This document shows positions 23,330 through 31,914 of a stretch of 45,032 bases of DNA, piece after piece (position 1 is the stretch's first letter; every line of letters begins with the position of its first letter). Origin of the DNA: Ignavibacteria bacterium (lineage in GTDB: Bacteria > Bacteroidota > Ignavibacteria > Kapaibacteriales > UBA2268); contig JAERMQ010000036.1 in the NCBI GenBank assembly GCA_016844745.1, forward strand, positions 1-45,032, given 5' to 3'. Both the position numbers and the translations under genes were made by a program. The notes beneath the pieces were generated by a model that was not told the DNA's origin, did not search any database, and worked only from the letters and a program-made list of their open reading frames with translations.

Positions 23330-25303
23330 TTGATTGAAGGAAAGTTTATTTTGCAAAAAAAAAATAAGCAATTTTCGCCGTCAACATACGGATTTCTTCG
23401 ATGCGGAGTAGCTTCGCCAGAGATATTAGTTGCAGATATTGAATTCAATACCAAAAAAATTATAGAATTAATTGATGACGCTGTCAAAGCAGGATGCTTT
23501 TTTATTGTTTTCCCGGAATTATCTTTAACCGGCTATACATGTGCGGATTTATTCCTGCAAAAAACACTGCTCGATAGCTGTTACCCTGCAATTAGTGAAA
23601 TTGCACACCACACAGCAAAAACAAAATCTACCATTATCCTCGGAGCGCCAATCCGTTCAGGAGGGAAATTATTTAACTGCGCTTTCTTCATTTCCCAAGG
23701 TGAAATCAAAGGTATAGTCCCTAAAACTTTTATTTGCAATTATTCGGAATATTACGAAAAACGTTGGTTTGCCTCATCAAAAGAGAGAACTGAAAACGAA
23801 ATATTGATTGAAGGTAAGCCTGTGCCATTTGGAGAAGATTTGCTTTTCGAAGCCGAAAATTTCCCTGATTGCAGGATAGGAATAGAAATATGCGAGGATT
23901 TATGGGCAGTAGTTCCGCCGAGTTTTTCCCAGAGCTTAGCAGGAGCAACTATTCTTGCTAATTTATCTGCAAGCAGCGAGGCGTTAGGCAAACAGGAATA
24001 CAGAAGGGAATTAGTAAAAGGACAGTCTGCACGTTGCTTTGCATTGTATCTTTATTCTGCAGCAGGTTCAGGGGAATCAACTACCGACTTAGCCTTCGGA
24101 GGCGGTAGTATTATTGCGGAAAACGGATTGATTCTATCCGAGACTGACAGGTTTTCTTTCGATAGCTGCATTTCTTATGCCGATTGCGATTTGGAGCTAA
24201 TGACTTCGGAACGAATGAGGAATACTTCATTCGGATTTGAAGACCAAAAAATGAAGTATAGAAAAATAACCTTTACTCTTCATGAAGAAAAAGCCGGTGA
24301 ACTGCTTCGAAGTTATCCGAAAATGCCGTTCGTTCCTGCCTCCATTGAAAAACGCTCTGAAAATTGCAGGGAAATTTTTTCTTTGCAAAGTGTTGGATTA
24401 TCAAAAAGAATTAAACATATCGGATTGAGAAACGTGACGCTTGGTATATCGGGAGGATTAGATTCCACCCTTGCTTTACTCGTTTGCGTAAAGTCGTTCG
24501 ATAAATTGAATCTTCCAAGGGCTGGTATTCATGCAATATCAATGCCCGGATTCGGCACATCGACAAGAACAAAAGATAATTGCAAAGCGCTTGCAAAGCT
24601 GCTCGGAGTAAGCTTTCGTGAAATTTCAATCATTGACACAGTCGATGCGCATTTCAAGGATATAAGCCATGACCCGAAAAATCATGATATTGTATTCGAA
24701 AATGCACAAGCTCGCAGGAGAACTCATATTTTGATGGATATAGCAAACCAGGTTGGGGGTATTGTGGTAGGTACAGGAGATTTGTCCGAGATTGCACTTG
24801 GCTGGAGTACTTATTCCGGCGACCATATTTCAATGTACGGCGTTAATTCAGGTGTGCCGAAAACCCTCGTAAATTACCTGATTGAATGGTGTGCCGAGCA
24901 GGAGTTTACCGGCAAAACCTCACTCATTTTGCATGATATATGCAATACACCGATTAGTCCTGAGCTATTACCCGCAGGCTCCGACGGAGAAATACTTCAG
25001 CAGACCGAAAAAACAATCGGTCCCTATATCCTGCATGATTTCTTTTTGTATTTTTCTATAAGAAAGAATTTTTCTCCGGATAAGATATTATTCATAGCAA
25101 ACCATACATTTGGAGATATATATCAGGAGAAAGAAATAAAAAAATGGCTCCGTGTTTTCTACGAGCGCTTTTTTGCGAATCAATTTAAACGTTCGTGTAT
25201 GCCGGACGGCGTTAAAGTAGGCACAGTAGCGCTATCGCCGAGAGGCGATTGGAGGATGCCATCCGATGCAAGTGCAAAGGTATGGCTTGATAAATTAAAA
25301 TAA
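23330..25303 (+). CDS. nadE: Glutamine-dependent NAD+ synthetase
   Basis: A two-domain NadE of 657 residues. The N-terminal nitrilase-type glutaminase has the Glu-Lys-Cys triad: FPELSLTGYT (E63), VPKTF (K132), IEICEDLW (C188). The synthetase domain has the ATP pyrophosphatase loop LGISGGLDSTLAL, later GTGDLSEIALGWSTY. It makes NAD+ from nicotinic acid adenine dinucleotide with glutamine as nitrogen donor. No ATG lies in frame ahead of the conserved start YGFLRCGVASPE; candidates are TTG at 23330 and TTG at 23351, and GAAGGA lies ahead of the second. The length matches other NadE proteins of this type. Confidence 0.95.
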   Translation: MIEGKFILQKKNKQFSPSTYGFLRCGVASPEILVADIEFNTKKIIELIDDAVKAGCFFIVFPELSLTGYTCADLFLQKTLLDSCYPAISEIAHHTAKTKSTIILGAPIRSGGKLFNCAFFISQGEIKGIVPKTFICNYSEYYEKRWFASSKERTENEILIEGKPVPFGEDLLFEAENFPDCRIGIEICEDLWAVVPPSFSQSLAGATILANLSASSEALGKQEYRRELVKGQSARCFALYLYSAAGSGESTTDLAFGGGSIIAENGLILSETDRFSFDSCISYADCDLELMTSERMRNTSFGFEDQKMKYRKITFTLHEEKAGELLRSYPKMPFVPASIEKRSENCREIFSLQSVGLSKRIKHIGLRNVTLGISGGLDSTLALLVCVKSFDKLNLPRAGIHAISMPGFGTSTRTKDNCKALAKLLGVSFREISIIDTVDAHFKDISHDPKNHDIVFENAQARRRTHILMDIANQVGGIVVGTGDLSEIALGWSTYSGDHISMYGVNSGVPKTLVNYLIEWCAEQEFTGKTSLILHDICNTPISPELLPAGSDGEILQQTEKTIGPYILHDFFLYFSIRKNFSPDKILFIANHTFGDIYQEKEIKKWLRVFYERFFANQFKRSCMPDGVKVGTVALSPRGDWRMPSDASAKVWLDKLK

Positions 25304-25387
25304 AGATTACAATTTAGCAGAAATGAATAACGAACAAGGATTAACGAATTAAGATTTCAGTAGAGTTATCAAAATACGGGTACAAAA

Positions 25388-25410
25388 TCATAAATCATAA
25401 ATCATAAATC
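25388..25410. repeat. Short heptanucleotide array, TCATAAA type
   Basis: Three copies of TCATAAA followed by a TCGTTAA variant lie between nadE and the LuxR-type regulator. The unit differs in sequence from the other arrays but again has a period of seven. Flanking AAGGATTAACGA (before) and TCGTTAATCCTT (after) form an inverted repeat around it, so the array sits in the loop of a larger palindrome. Confidence 0.75.
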
Positions 25411-25471
25411 GTTAATCCTTGCTCTTAAATCATGGTATCAATAAATAAATAATTTTTAATATTTTTGAAAA

Positions 25472-26119
25472 ATGGAAGATAGGGATATTAAAATAGTTCT
25501 TGCCGATGACCACGAAATAGTCCGGGTCGGAATCAAAAGGCTTCTATCGATGGATAAATCTTTAAAAGTCCTTGATGAGGCTCCAAATGGCGATGTTGCG
25601 ATTAAATTGGTTGCATATCATAATCCCGACATTGCACTTCTGGATATCCAAATGCCGATTATGGACGGTATAGAAGCGGCGACAAAAATTAAAGCAGACA
25701 TGCCACATGTGTTTGTTGTAATGCTAACCGCTTTTGAAGATTATCCACACGTCGAAAAGGCGCTTACAGCAGGCGCCGACGGTTATTTATCGAAGGATAT
25801 CGGTTCGAAGGATTTAATTAGCGCTCTTCATACGATAATGCATGGTGAAAGGGTTTTTTCACGCTCGATTATAAAACTATTGCAGAAACGGTATCCCGAA
25901 ACCGGTGTAGATGCGTCGCCTGTTATTATTTCTAAACGCGAGCAGGAAATTTTAAATCTTGTAGCTATTGGAAAAACGAGCAAGGAAATTGCCGACAAGT
26001 TATTTTTAAGCATAAGGACTGTAGAGTCCCACCGGTACAACGTAATGCAGAAATTGGGAATAAAAAATGCAGCAGGACTTGCCCGATACGCATTGTCCTC
26101 GCAGTCAATTTTAAAATAA
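25472..26119 (+). CDS. NarL/FixJ-type response regulator
   Basis: A 215-residue two-domain regulator. The receiver domain shows ADDHEIVRVG (acidic pocket), LLDIQMPIMDG (phospho-acceptor Asp), the switch residue in MLTAF, and GYLSKD (Lys). The C-terminal LuxR-type helix-turn-helix reads ISKREQEILNLVAIGKTSKEIADKLFLSIRTVESHRYNVMQKLG, a near-perfect family match. No sensor kinase is encoded beside it, so it is an orphan in this window. The YjbR-like gene starts five bases after its stop and probably shares its transcript. Confidence 0.93.
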   Translation: MEDRDIKIVLADDHEIVRVGIKRLLSMDKSLKVLDEAPNGDVAIKLVAYHNPDIALLDIQMPIMDGIEAATKIKADMPHVFVVMLTAFEDYPHVEKALTAGADGYLSKDIGSKDLISALHTIMHGERVFSRSIIKLLQKRYPETGVDASPVIISKREQEILNLVAIGKTSKEIADKLFLSIRTVESHRYNVMQKLGIKNAAGLARYALSSQSILK

Positions 26120-26124
26120 ATAAA

Positions 26125-26484
26125 ATGGATATTAAAAGTTTCAGGGAATATTGCCTTGCCAAAGATTATGTTACGGAAGATTTCCCTTTCGATAGGACTA
26201 CGCTTGTTTTTCGTGTAGGCGGAAAAATTTTTGCTTTTACAAATATCGATGCCGTTCCTTTTAGTTGCACTTTAAAATGCGACCCTGCACGTGCAATCGA
26301 ACTTCGGGAAATGCACGATGAAATAACGCCCGGATGGCATCTGAATAAAAAACACTGGAATACAATCAAACCGTCCGCAAAGTTTGATTCCCACCTTTTT
26401 TACGGATTGGTTGACCATTCATACAACCTTGTCTTTAATTCCCTGACAAAATCAGAAAAGAAAAATCTTTTGAAGCAAGTTTAA
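26125..26484 (+). CDS. MmcQ/YjbR family protein
   Basis: A 119-residue protein that matches the small MmcQ/YjbR family: an N-terminal FREYCLAKDYVTEDFPF, then FRVGGKIFAFTNID, CDPARAIELREMHDEITPGWHLNKKHWNTI and the closing LVDHSYNLVFNSLTKSEK. The fold is a double-wing DNA-binding-like domain, although the biological role remains undefined for most members. Its stop codon is five bases after the regulator gene region boundary of the operon's second cistron and its last base is the first base of a long palindrome. Confidence 0.88.
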   Translation: MDIKSFREYCLAKDYVTEDFPFDRTTLVFRVGGKIFAFTNIDAVPFSCTLKCDPARAIELREMHDEITPGWHLNKKHWNTIKPSAKFDSHLFYGLVDHSYNLVFNSLTKSEKKNLLKQV

Positions 26485-26573
26485 TACTAAATTGAGTTCA
26501 AACAGACAAGGATGTCTGTTCTACTGTTTTTGGTAGAACAGACATCCTTGTCTGTTTGAACGCAATTTGGTAT
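26484..26573. repeat. 90-base palindromic element, GACAAGGATGTC family
   Basis: Two 41-base arms that begin ATACTAAATTGAGTTC and end GAACGCAATTTGGTAT are inverted around TGTTTTTG with two or three mismatches. Inside each arm GACAAGGATGTC is itself palindromic. The left arm starts on the last base of the YjbR-like stop codon. It may serve as a terminator for the two-gene operon, but the long near-perfect arms point to a dispersed repeat. Confidence 0.92.
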
Positions 26574-26648
26574 AATTAATAAAACACTTTTTATAACATT
26601 TCGTCTATAATATTGACTTATTGATATTTTGAATTGTCGGACATTAGG

Positions 26649-28598
26649 ATGAAATCGCGAAAAAGAGAAAAATATTTTCAGATAAATACTTACGAAAAAT
26701 CTACAGATTTCCTGAAAACATCAACTAAAATAAGTATAGAATCAATTAACCGCTTAAAGAAAGAATTATTCTTCTCTTCAATACCTAATGTGGCAGTAAT
26801 ACTAATTCTTGCGATTGTATTATTCCTATCGAATATTAATCTATCCTTCGCCCAATATGCTCAAAACGAGAAGCAGCGATTAGGTGAATCTTATGAAAAA
26901 ACAGGCGATATTAAAAGCGCTGCCCGTATTTATAAAGAAGTATATGATGCAAATCCACAATCCGAACCTGCATTCCAGGGTATCGTTCGCACCTACACTC
27001 TTTTGAGCCAGTATTCCGACTTGTTAGATATAGTAAAGAAAAAAATCGAAAAAAGCGAAACGATGCAACTGCACTTGCTTCTTGGAGAAATGCTCTGGAG
27101 GACGGGCAAATTCAAAGAAGGCGAGGAAATATGGAACGCAGCTTCGAAAAAATATACAACGAGTCCTAATTTCTATCAGGACCTGGCAAAGATACAAAAC
27201 AATCTCCGCTTAACCGACCGGGCAATAAACACCTTGATTTTAGGCAGGAAGAACTTAAAACAGGATAATTTGTTTGCTAATTTATTAAGCGTTCTTTATA
27301 TAGCCGTTGGCGACCATGTCAACGGGACTTCGGAAATATTAAACAACTTTTATGCGACTAACGATTTATCCACGGCACAGGGACAGCTTTATGCTTTTAT
27401 GACTAAAGATGAAGCAGCCAATTATATCTTAGAGCGCCTGGAATCGGAAACATCAAGGAATTCAAATAACGTCCCGTTACTCATGCTTTATGCATGGGTT
27501 TTAAAAGCTTCGGTTAAGTATGAACGCGCTCTCGATATGTATCAATTAATTGATAAAAAGAGAAATGCCCAGGGCGCTGAAATAATTGGTTTTGCTGAAA
27601 CGGCGCGCAACGATGGTCAATTTGATATCGCTCTTAAAGCATATTCTTTAATTATAGATTTGGGCAAAAGCAACCAATTTTATATTTCTGCATTGTATGG
27701 ATATACCCGTACATTTGAACAAAAATTGAGCAAAGAAAATAAACTTAGCGGTGATGAAGTAAACAGGATAATCGACCGGTATCGAAGAATTGCCATTGAA
27801 TTTCCCGGGCAGGTTATTGCAGCAGAATGCCGCGTCAGCATTGCTTCCCTTGCTGAAAACCACCTTGGCAACATGGAAATGGCAATTAATGAACTCAATC
27901 AGATAATTCCTCAATATCAGGCGACAAGGTATTCGGCAATAGCCCTGAATAAATTAGGCAGGATTTATATACTGAAGAATTTTCCGGATTCTGCAAAAGT
28001 ATTATTCGGCAGGGTTATCCGAAGTTATAGGAATTTAGCTCCCGAGGAAATTATAAGAGCGCAATACAATTTAGCATTACTCGAGTATTTCTCCGGCTCG
28101 ATGGATACTGCTTTGGTTATGTTCTCTGAAGTAGCCGCTAATGCCAACTCCGATTTGGCAAATAATGCTCTGGAAAAAGTTTCATTGATTGAGCAAAATA
28201 AGGAACTCGTCAAAGCCCTGGCAACTTATGCTAACGCTGAATTTCATGAAATTCGCAAACAAACGGATACTGCAGTAGCGCTTTATTTGAATACGGCTGA
28301 TTATGCACAGGGTGAGGATTTGGCTGAACAAAGTATGATTAAAGCTGCCCGTTTATCTATGGAAAAAAATAATTTTTCTCTGGCAAATTCAATTGCAGAT
28401 ACTTTATTGGCAAAATATCCCGAAACAATTTATGGCGACGAGGCTATGCTGATTACCGCTAAGGTTCAATTTCAGTCAGGTAAGAAGGAAACTGCATTAA
28501 CAATTTTCTCAAGCCTGCTCAATAAATACCCTAATTCGATATATTCCCAGGAAGTGCGCGATGCAATTCGCCGCATCAGAAATGACAAAGTTCAATAA
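26649..28598 (+). CDS. Large TPR protein with N-terminal membrane anchor
   Basis: A 649-residue protein with a basic N-terminus, one hydrophobic segment at about residues 45-65 (VAVILILAIVLFLSNINLSFA, possibly a late signal peptide) and then a long helical array of TPR-like units, such as GESYEKTGDIKSAARIYKEVYDANPQ and ITAKVQFQSGKKETALTIFSSLLNKYP near the end. The C-terminal part resembles the YbgF/BamD type of TPR seen in envelope proteins. The anchor predicts a periplasmic location. ATG at 26649 is preferred to a TTG at 26634, but neither has a convincing ribosome binding site. Function is unknown; a scaffold for envelope assembly or T9SS is a guess. Confidence 0.78.
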   Translation: MKSRKREKYFQINTYEKSTDFLKTSTKISIESINRLKKELFFSSIPNVAVILILAIVLFLSNINLSFAQYAQNEKQRLGESYEKTGDIKSAARIYKEVYDANPQSEPAFQGIVRTYTLLSQYSDLLDIVKKKIEKSETMQLHLLLGEMLWRTGKFKEGEEIWNAASKKYTTSPNFYQDLAKIQNNLRLTDRAINTLILGRKNLKQDNLFANLLSVLYIAVGDHVNGTSEILNNFYATNDLSTAQGQLYAFMTKDEAANYILERLESETSRNSNNVPLLMLYAWVLKASVKYERALDMYQLIDKKRNAQGAEIIGFAETARNDGQFDIALKAYSLIIDLGKSNQFYISALYGYTRTFEQKLSKENKLSGDEVNRIIDRYRRIAIEFPGQVIAAECRVSIASLAENHLGNMEMAINELNQIIPQYQATRYSAIALNKLGRIYILKNFPDSAKVLFGRVIRSYRNLAPEEIIRAQYNLALLEYFSGSMDTALVMFSEVAANANSDLANNALEKVSLIEQNKELVKALATYANAEFHEIRKQTDTAVALYLNTADYAQGEDLAEQSMIKAARLSMEKNNFSLANSIADTLLAKYPETIYGDEAMLITAKVQFQSGKKETALTIFSSLLNKYPNSIYSQEVRDAIRRIRNDKVQ

Positions 28599-28679
28599 TA
28601 GAGATATACATTTCTCTTTCATAAAGAATCTTATAAGTTCATACCGGTAACTGATTGTGCATGAAGGGTCATTATTGAT

Positions 28680-28815
28680 TGTCATTCTGAGCGGAGCGAA
28701 GAATCTTCTTGTGAAATCTGATTCTTCTTTATTACTATGACATCCCGAATATCTTATACCCTAAAAAATAAAAATCATTTGTTTTAGCAGATTCTTCGCT
28801 TCGCTCAAAATGACA
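28680..28815. repeat. GTCATTC/GAAGAATC palindrome family, copy with long centre
   Basis: The arms GTCATTCTGAGCGGAGCG with GAAGAATC and, inverted, GATTCTTCGCTTCGCTC with ATGACA enclose about 85 bases, including an inner GATTCTTCT and ATGACATCC that look like a nested partial copy. It occupies the 493-base gap between the TPR gene and the sigma factor gene; the remainder of the gap is AT-rich and carries no recognisable gene. Confidence 0.85.
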
Positions 28816-29091
28816 TTCTTCCTGACTTTTCACACAGTCTTATTCGCAGGAATGAAATTTAGTTGGAATATCAAATCAGTTTTTTGAATTTCAATTATTA
28901 AAAGATAAAATTTTTCATCCGAAAATGCGTTTATATTTTATAACTATAATTTATTTTTATTATAATATAAAAAAAATTATAATAAAGTGTGACAAATTGG
29001 GTTTTCAACTGTTATTTATATTAGTGGAATTGACGAAAATATAAAAAGGTAAATAATAGAATAATAAATATTAAAAAAATTACATCGAGCC

Positions 29092-29646
29092 ATGAAAAAA
29101 GCTTATAAAACAATGACAGACGAAGAACTTTATCGTGCCATGGCAGATGATAATGCATATGGACGTCATTGTTTTGATGAGATATACCTGCGGCATTCTT
29201 CGAAAGTTTATACTTATTGCAAAAAAGTTCTTGGAGATAGTGATTTAGCCGATGATTTATTTCAGGAAACTTTCATTAAATTCTTTAATAGCAGTAAATC
29301 AGGTCGCGAGATGACTAACGTTGGTGCATTTATATTTAAAATAGCCCGGAATTTATGCCTTAACGAAAAACAGAGGAAGCATCATACATTCGTTCCACTG
29401 GATGAATTAAATATGCCATACTATGATGATTTATCGGATTCCAAAGAACGGGAACAGTTTTTACAGACAGCGTTGGATGCCCTGCCGAGAAAATACCGGG
29501 AAATGCTTATTTTAAAAGAATATTTAGGATTGACATACAATGAAATTGCAGATATGCTCGAAACAACTATGGCAACCGTACGAATACGGATATACAGGGC
29601 AAAAACCAAATTAAGGGAACTCCTGGTTCCTTATTTGGAACAATGA
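29092..29646 (+). CDS. ECF RNA polymerase sigma factor (RpoE-like)
   Basis: A 184-residue ECF sigma factor. Region 2 reads FDEIYLRHSSKVYTYCKKVLGDSDLADDLFQETFIKFF and NVGAFIFKIARNLCLNEKQ; region 4 reads LDALPRKYREMLILKEYLGLTYNEIADMLETTMATVRIRIYRAKTKLRELL. The match to extracytoplasmic-function factors is close throughout. The second gene of the cluster, 167 bases downstream, encodes a protein with an anti-sigma-like N-terminus, as expected for ECF partners. The intergenic region carries a degenerate heptad array. Confidence 0.93.
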   Translation: MKKAYKTMTDEELYRAMADDNAYGRHCFDEIYLRHSSKVYTYCKKVLGDSDLADDLFQETFIKFFNSSKSGREMTNVGAFIFKIARNLCLNEKQRKHHTFVPLDELNMPYYDDLSDSKEREQFLQTALDALPRKYREMLILKEYLGLTYNEIADMLETTMATVRIRIYRAKTKLRELLVPYLEQ

Positions 29647-29650
29647 AAAC

Positions 29651-29692
29651 TAATTATGAATTATGAGTTATTAGTTATGAATTATGAGTTAT
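29651..29692. repeat. Degenerate heptanucleotide array, GAATTAT type x6
   Basis: Six consecutive heptads (TAATTAT, GAATTAT, GAGTTAT, TAGTTAT, GAATTAT, GAGTTAT) begin five bases after the sigma factor stop codon. The same unit type occurs at 6580-6607. The array separates the sigma factor from its presumed anti-sigma partner. Confidence 0.85.
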
Positions 29693-29813
29693 AAAAATGG
29701 TATTTGATTTAGGATATGGATGACAGGATAAATCAAAACATCCTATAATCCTTAAATCCTATAAATCCTAATTCAGACAATATTAAAAAAAAGATAATTA
29801 CAATGGAGATATT

Positions 29814-31046
29814 ATGAACGATGGCACCTATTCATCACCATCCGAACAGTTAAGCGCCCTGCTCGACGGCGAGCTTAGCGCAACGGAGTCATCACCCCTG
29901 TTTTATGAGTTAGCAAATAACCCTGAACTACAGGAAGAAATGCATCAGATGTTAGCAATGAAAAAATTATTTCAGGGAACATCCATAATTCCGCCTGATA
30001 ATCTGAAGCATAGAATATTGCTTGGCGCCGGACTTGGAATTACTGCCGGTTCGGTTATTCCACAAAGTACAATTAGTTCATTTTTTCAAAATGCCGGTCA
30101 ATTCCTTCAAACTCACGGCTTCTATATGGCATTATCCGGTGTGGTAACAGGATTAGCAACAACACTTGCACTTAATTGGAATGCATTATTCAATGCTCCC
30201 GAAAAAGCCACTGCTCCTCTTATTGCACAAAAGACTGAAAACTTTCAAACACCTGAGCAGCAAAAGCCGGAAGTAATTATCAAATATATTGAAAAGAAAG
30301 TTTTTATTCCGGTTGAAAAGAAAATATTTGTACAGGTTCCTGCTGAAGCGAATATCGCTTCAAAAGAAGACAATATTCCTATTGAACCAGTCCAACCTGC
30401 TTTCGATAAACAATTATACCTTGCATCCAAACCTATCGGAAATAAGAATTATTTTGCAAACGATTTTGCGAATAACGGATTAGGACACATGATTTTACCT
30501 AACACTCAAATTGCTCCTCGTGTTCCTAATAAGGCATTCCGGACACAAACAGAAGATAAAAATAAATTTTCGTTTACATTAAGGCAATTTGCAGCAGCTT
30601 CAATACCAACGGTTGATTTAAAACCAATTTCAGAGCCAACATTAAATAATCTTGCGCTATCATTGATGTATTTTATCAATCCCAATCATGCTTTTGGAAT
30701 TGAAATAGGTCAGGAAAATATTGAGCAGCAATTTACCGGAATGGATGGAAATAAAGAGATAACCTGGACACAGAATTACCTTGCTTTTTGGACAGGTGGA
30801 TTATACCAGTTCTCTTTTGATCCGATTGAGAACCTGGGTGATATTATACCCTTTACAAAAATATTTCTTGGGGGTACAAGAGTAGGTCCTTATGCAAAGA
30901 CATCTTTCGGATTTCGTTTGCCTCTTTCAGAAAATGTAGCAATTATGAGTGGGTTAGAATATAGTTATCTGTATTATCAGTTTCAAGGTAAAAATTTCAA
31001 CACTCAGAAATTTGGCGCTACTTACGGCTTAGTAATTAAATTTTAA
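29814..31046 (+). CDS. Anti-sigma-like domain fused to an outer-membrane beta-barrel-like domain
   Basis: The 410-residue product has three parts. Residues 8-52 (EQLSALLDGELSATESSPLFYELANNPELQEEM) resemble the N-terminal helices of RseA-type anti-sigma factors. A hydrophobic segment at about 103-121 (FYMALSGVVTGLATTLAL) would cross the inner membrane, and a Pro/Glu/Lys-rich linker (130-200, with KKVFIPVEKKIFVQVP) follows. Residues 250-410 are alternating amphipathic strands (YFINPNHAFGIEIGQEN, FLGGTRVGPYAKTSFGFRLPL, GLEYSYLYYQF) ending in GLVIKF, with the terminal Phe typical of beta-barrel outer-membrane proteins. The gene follows the ECF sigma gene and precedes a lipoprotein gene by nine bases. 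A single protein spanning the envelope is an inference from this layout. Confidence 0.75.
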   Translation: MNDGTYSSPSEQLSALLDGELSATESSPLFYELANNPELQEEMHQMLAMKKLFQGTSIIPPDNLKHRILLGAGLGITAGSVIPQSTISSFFQNAGQFLQTHGFYMALSGVVTGLATTLALNWNALFNAPEKATAPLIAQKTENFQTPEQQKPEVIIKYIEKKVFIPVEKKIFVQVPAEANIASKEDNIPIEPVQPAFDKQLYLASKPIGNKNYFANDFANNGLGHMILPNTQIAPRVPNKAFRTQTEDKNKFSFTLRQFAAASIPTVDLKPISEPTLNNLALSLMYFINPNHAFGIEIGQENIEQQFTGMDGNKEITWTQNYLAFWTGGLYQFSFDPIENLGDIIPFTKIFLGGTRVGPYAKTSFGFRLPLSENVAIMSGLEYSYLYYQFQGKNFNTQKFGATYGLVIKF

Positions 31047-31055
31047 GGTGATAAA

Positions 31056-31868
31056 ATGAAAAAGTTAAAGTATTTTACTTCACTAAATAAAATTAATAAA
31101 AATTCCAACTTGGTAATTACTTATACATTACTAATATTTCTAATTATTTTTCTTTCCTGCACTTCACCTTTAGATGTACCTGCTAACAGAAAGAAATTGG
31201 AGACAGGAACTAAACAAGAAATTATTGATATTGTTTTAAGCACAGATGAGATGCAATTTGGGTTTGTTTCTTATACATCGACCAAAACAATACAATTTAA
31301 AATTACTAATAATTCAAAAAAGGATGCCGTAATAGATTCAATCAAAGCCAAAAATCACCCGGATATGTTCTATTTTTATGGAGATGATATTTTTCCTGTT
31401 AAAATTGCAAGTGGGAAATCCAAAGAATATATGATTTTATTTAATGCAAAAGAACTCGGCGAATTCAGCGATGTTATAACATTAAACGGTTGGGATAAGT
31501 ATTCAATAAAATGTGAGGCTAAAGTACCTTACGTTGAAGCAAGAGACCTTAATTTCAATGAATATAGCATATTGAGTCCAAGTCCAAGACCTAAGGGAAT
31601 AATTATTTTTAACAACTCAAATGTAAAAATCACTATTAATACTTATAAACTTATTGACCCGGAAAATAGTTTTTTCATAACTGATTCCATTAAATCTATT
31701 GATATTGACCCTGTAAATACACCTTTTGGTACAAATAAAGCTGTCATAAATATAGCTTTTATTCCTCGAATGATAAAAGCATATAATGCAAGAGTTGAAT
31801 TCGATATAACTGCACCATCAAATATTATAAAAAATGTTGCGGAGCTATCAGGCGTTGGAAGGCAATAG
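31056..31868 (+). CDS. Lipoprotein with Ig-like (ASH/HYDIN-type) domains
   Basis: A 270-residue protein with a hydrophobic signal ending in IIFLSC, a lipobox with Cys at about residue 35. The mature part has two beta-sandwich units resembling the ASPM-SPD2-Hydin/choice-of-anchor type: MQFGFVSYTSTKTIQFKITNNSKKDAVIDSI...GKSKEYMILFNAKELGEFSDVITL, then a second about 100-residue unit ending FDITAPSN. Such domains serve protein contacts outside the cytoplasm. It is the third gene of the sigma/anti-sigma cluster, nine bases behind the fusion gene, which suggests a role in the same envelope-sensing pathway or as one of its targets. Confidence 0.72.
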   Translation: MKKLKYFTSLNKINKNSNLVITYTLLIFLIIFLSCTSPLDVPANRKKLETGTKQEIIDIVLSTDEMQFGFVSYTSTKTIQFKITNNSKKDAVIDSIKAKNHPDMFYFYGDDIFPVKIASGKSKEYMILFNAKELGEFSDVITLNGWDKYSIKCEAKVPYVEARDLNFNEYSILSPSPRPKGIIIFNNSNVKITINTYKLIDPENSFFITDSIKSIDIDPVNTPFGTNKAVINIAFIPRMIKAYNARVEFDITAPSNIIKNVAELSGVGRQ

Positions 31869-31914
31869 ACAACATATAATTTGAAGATTAAAAGGTGTAA
31901 TGAAACTTAAATTT

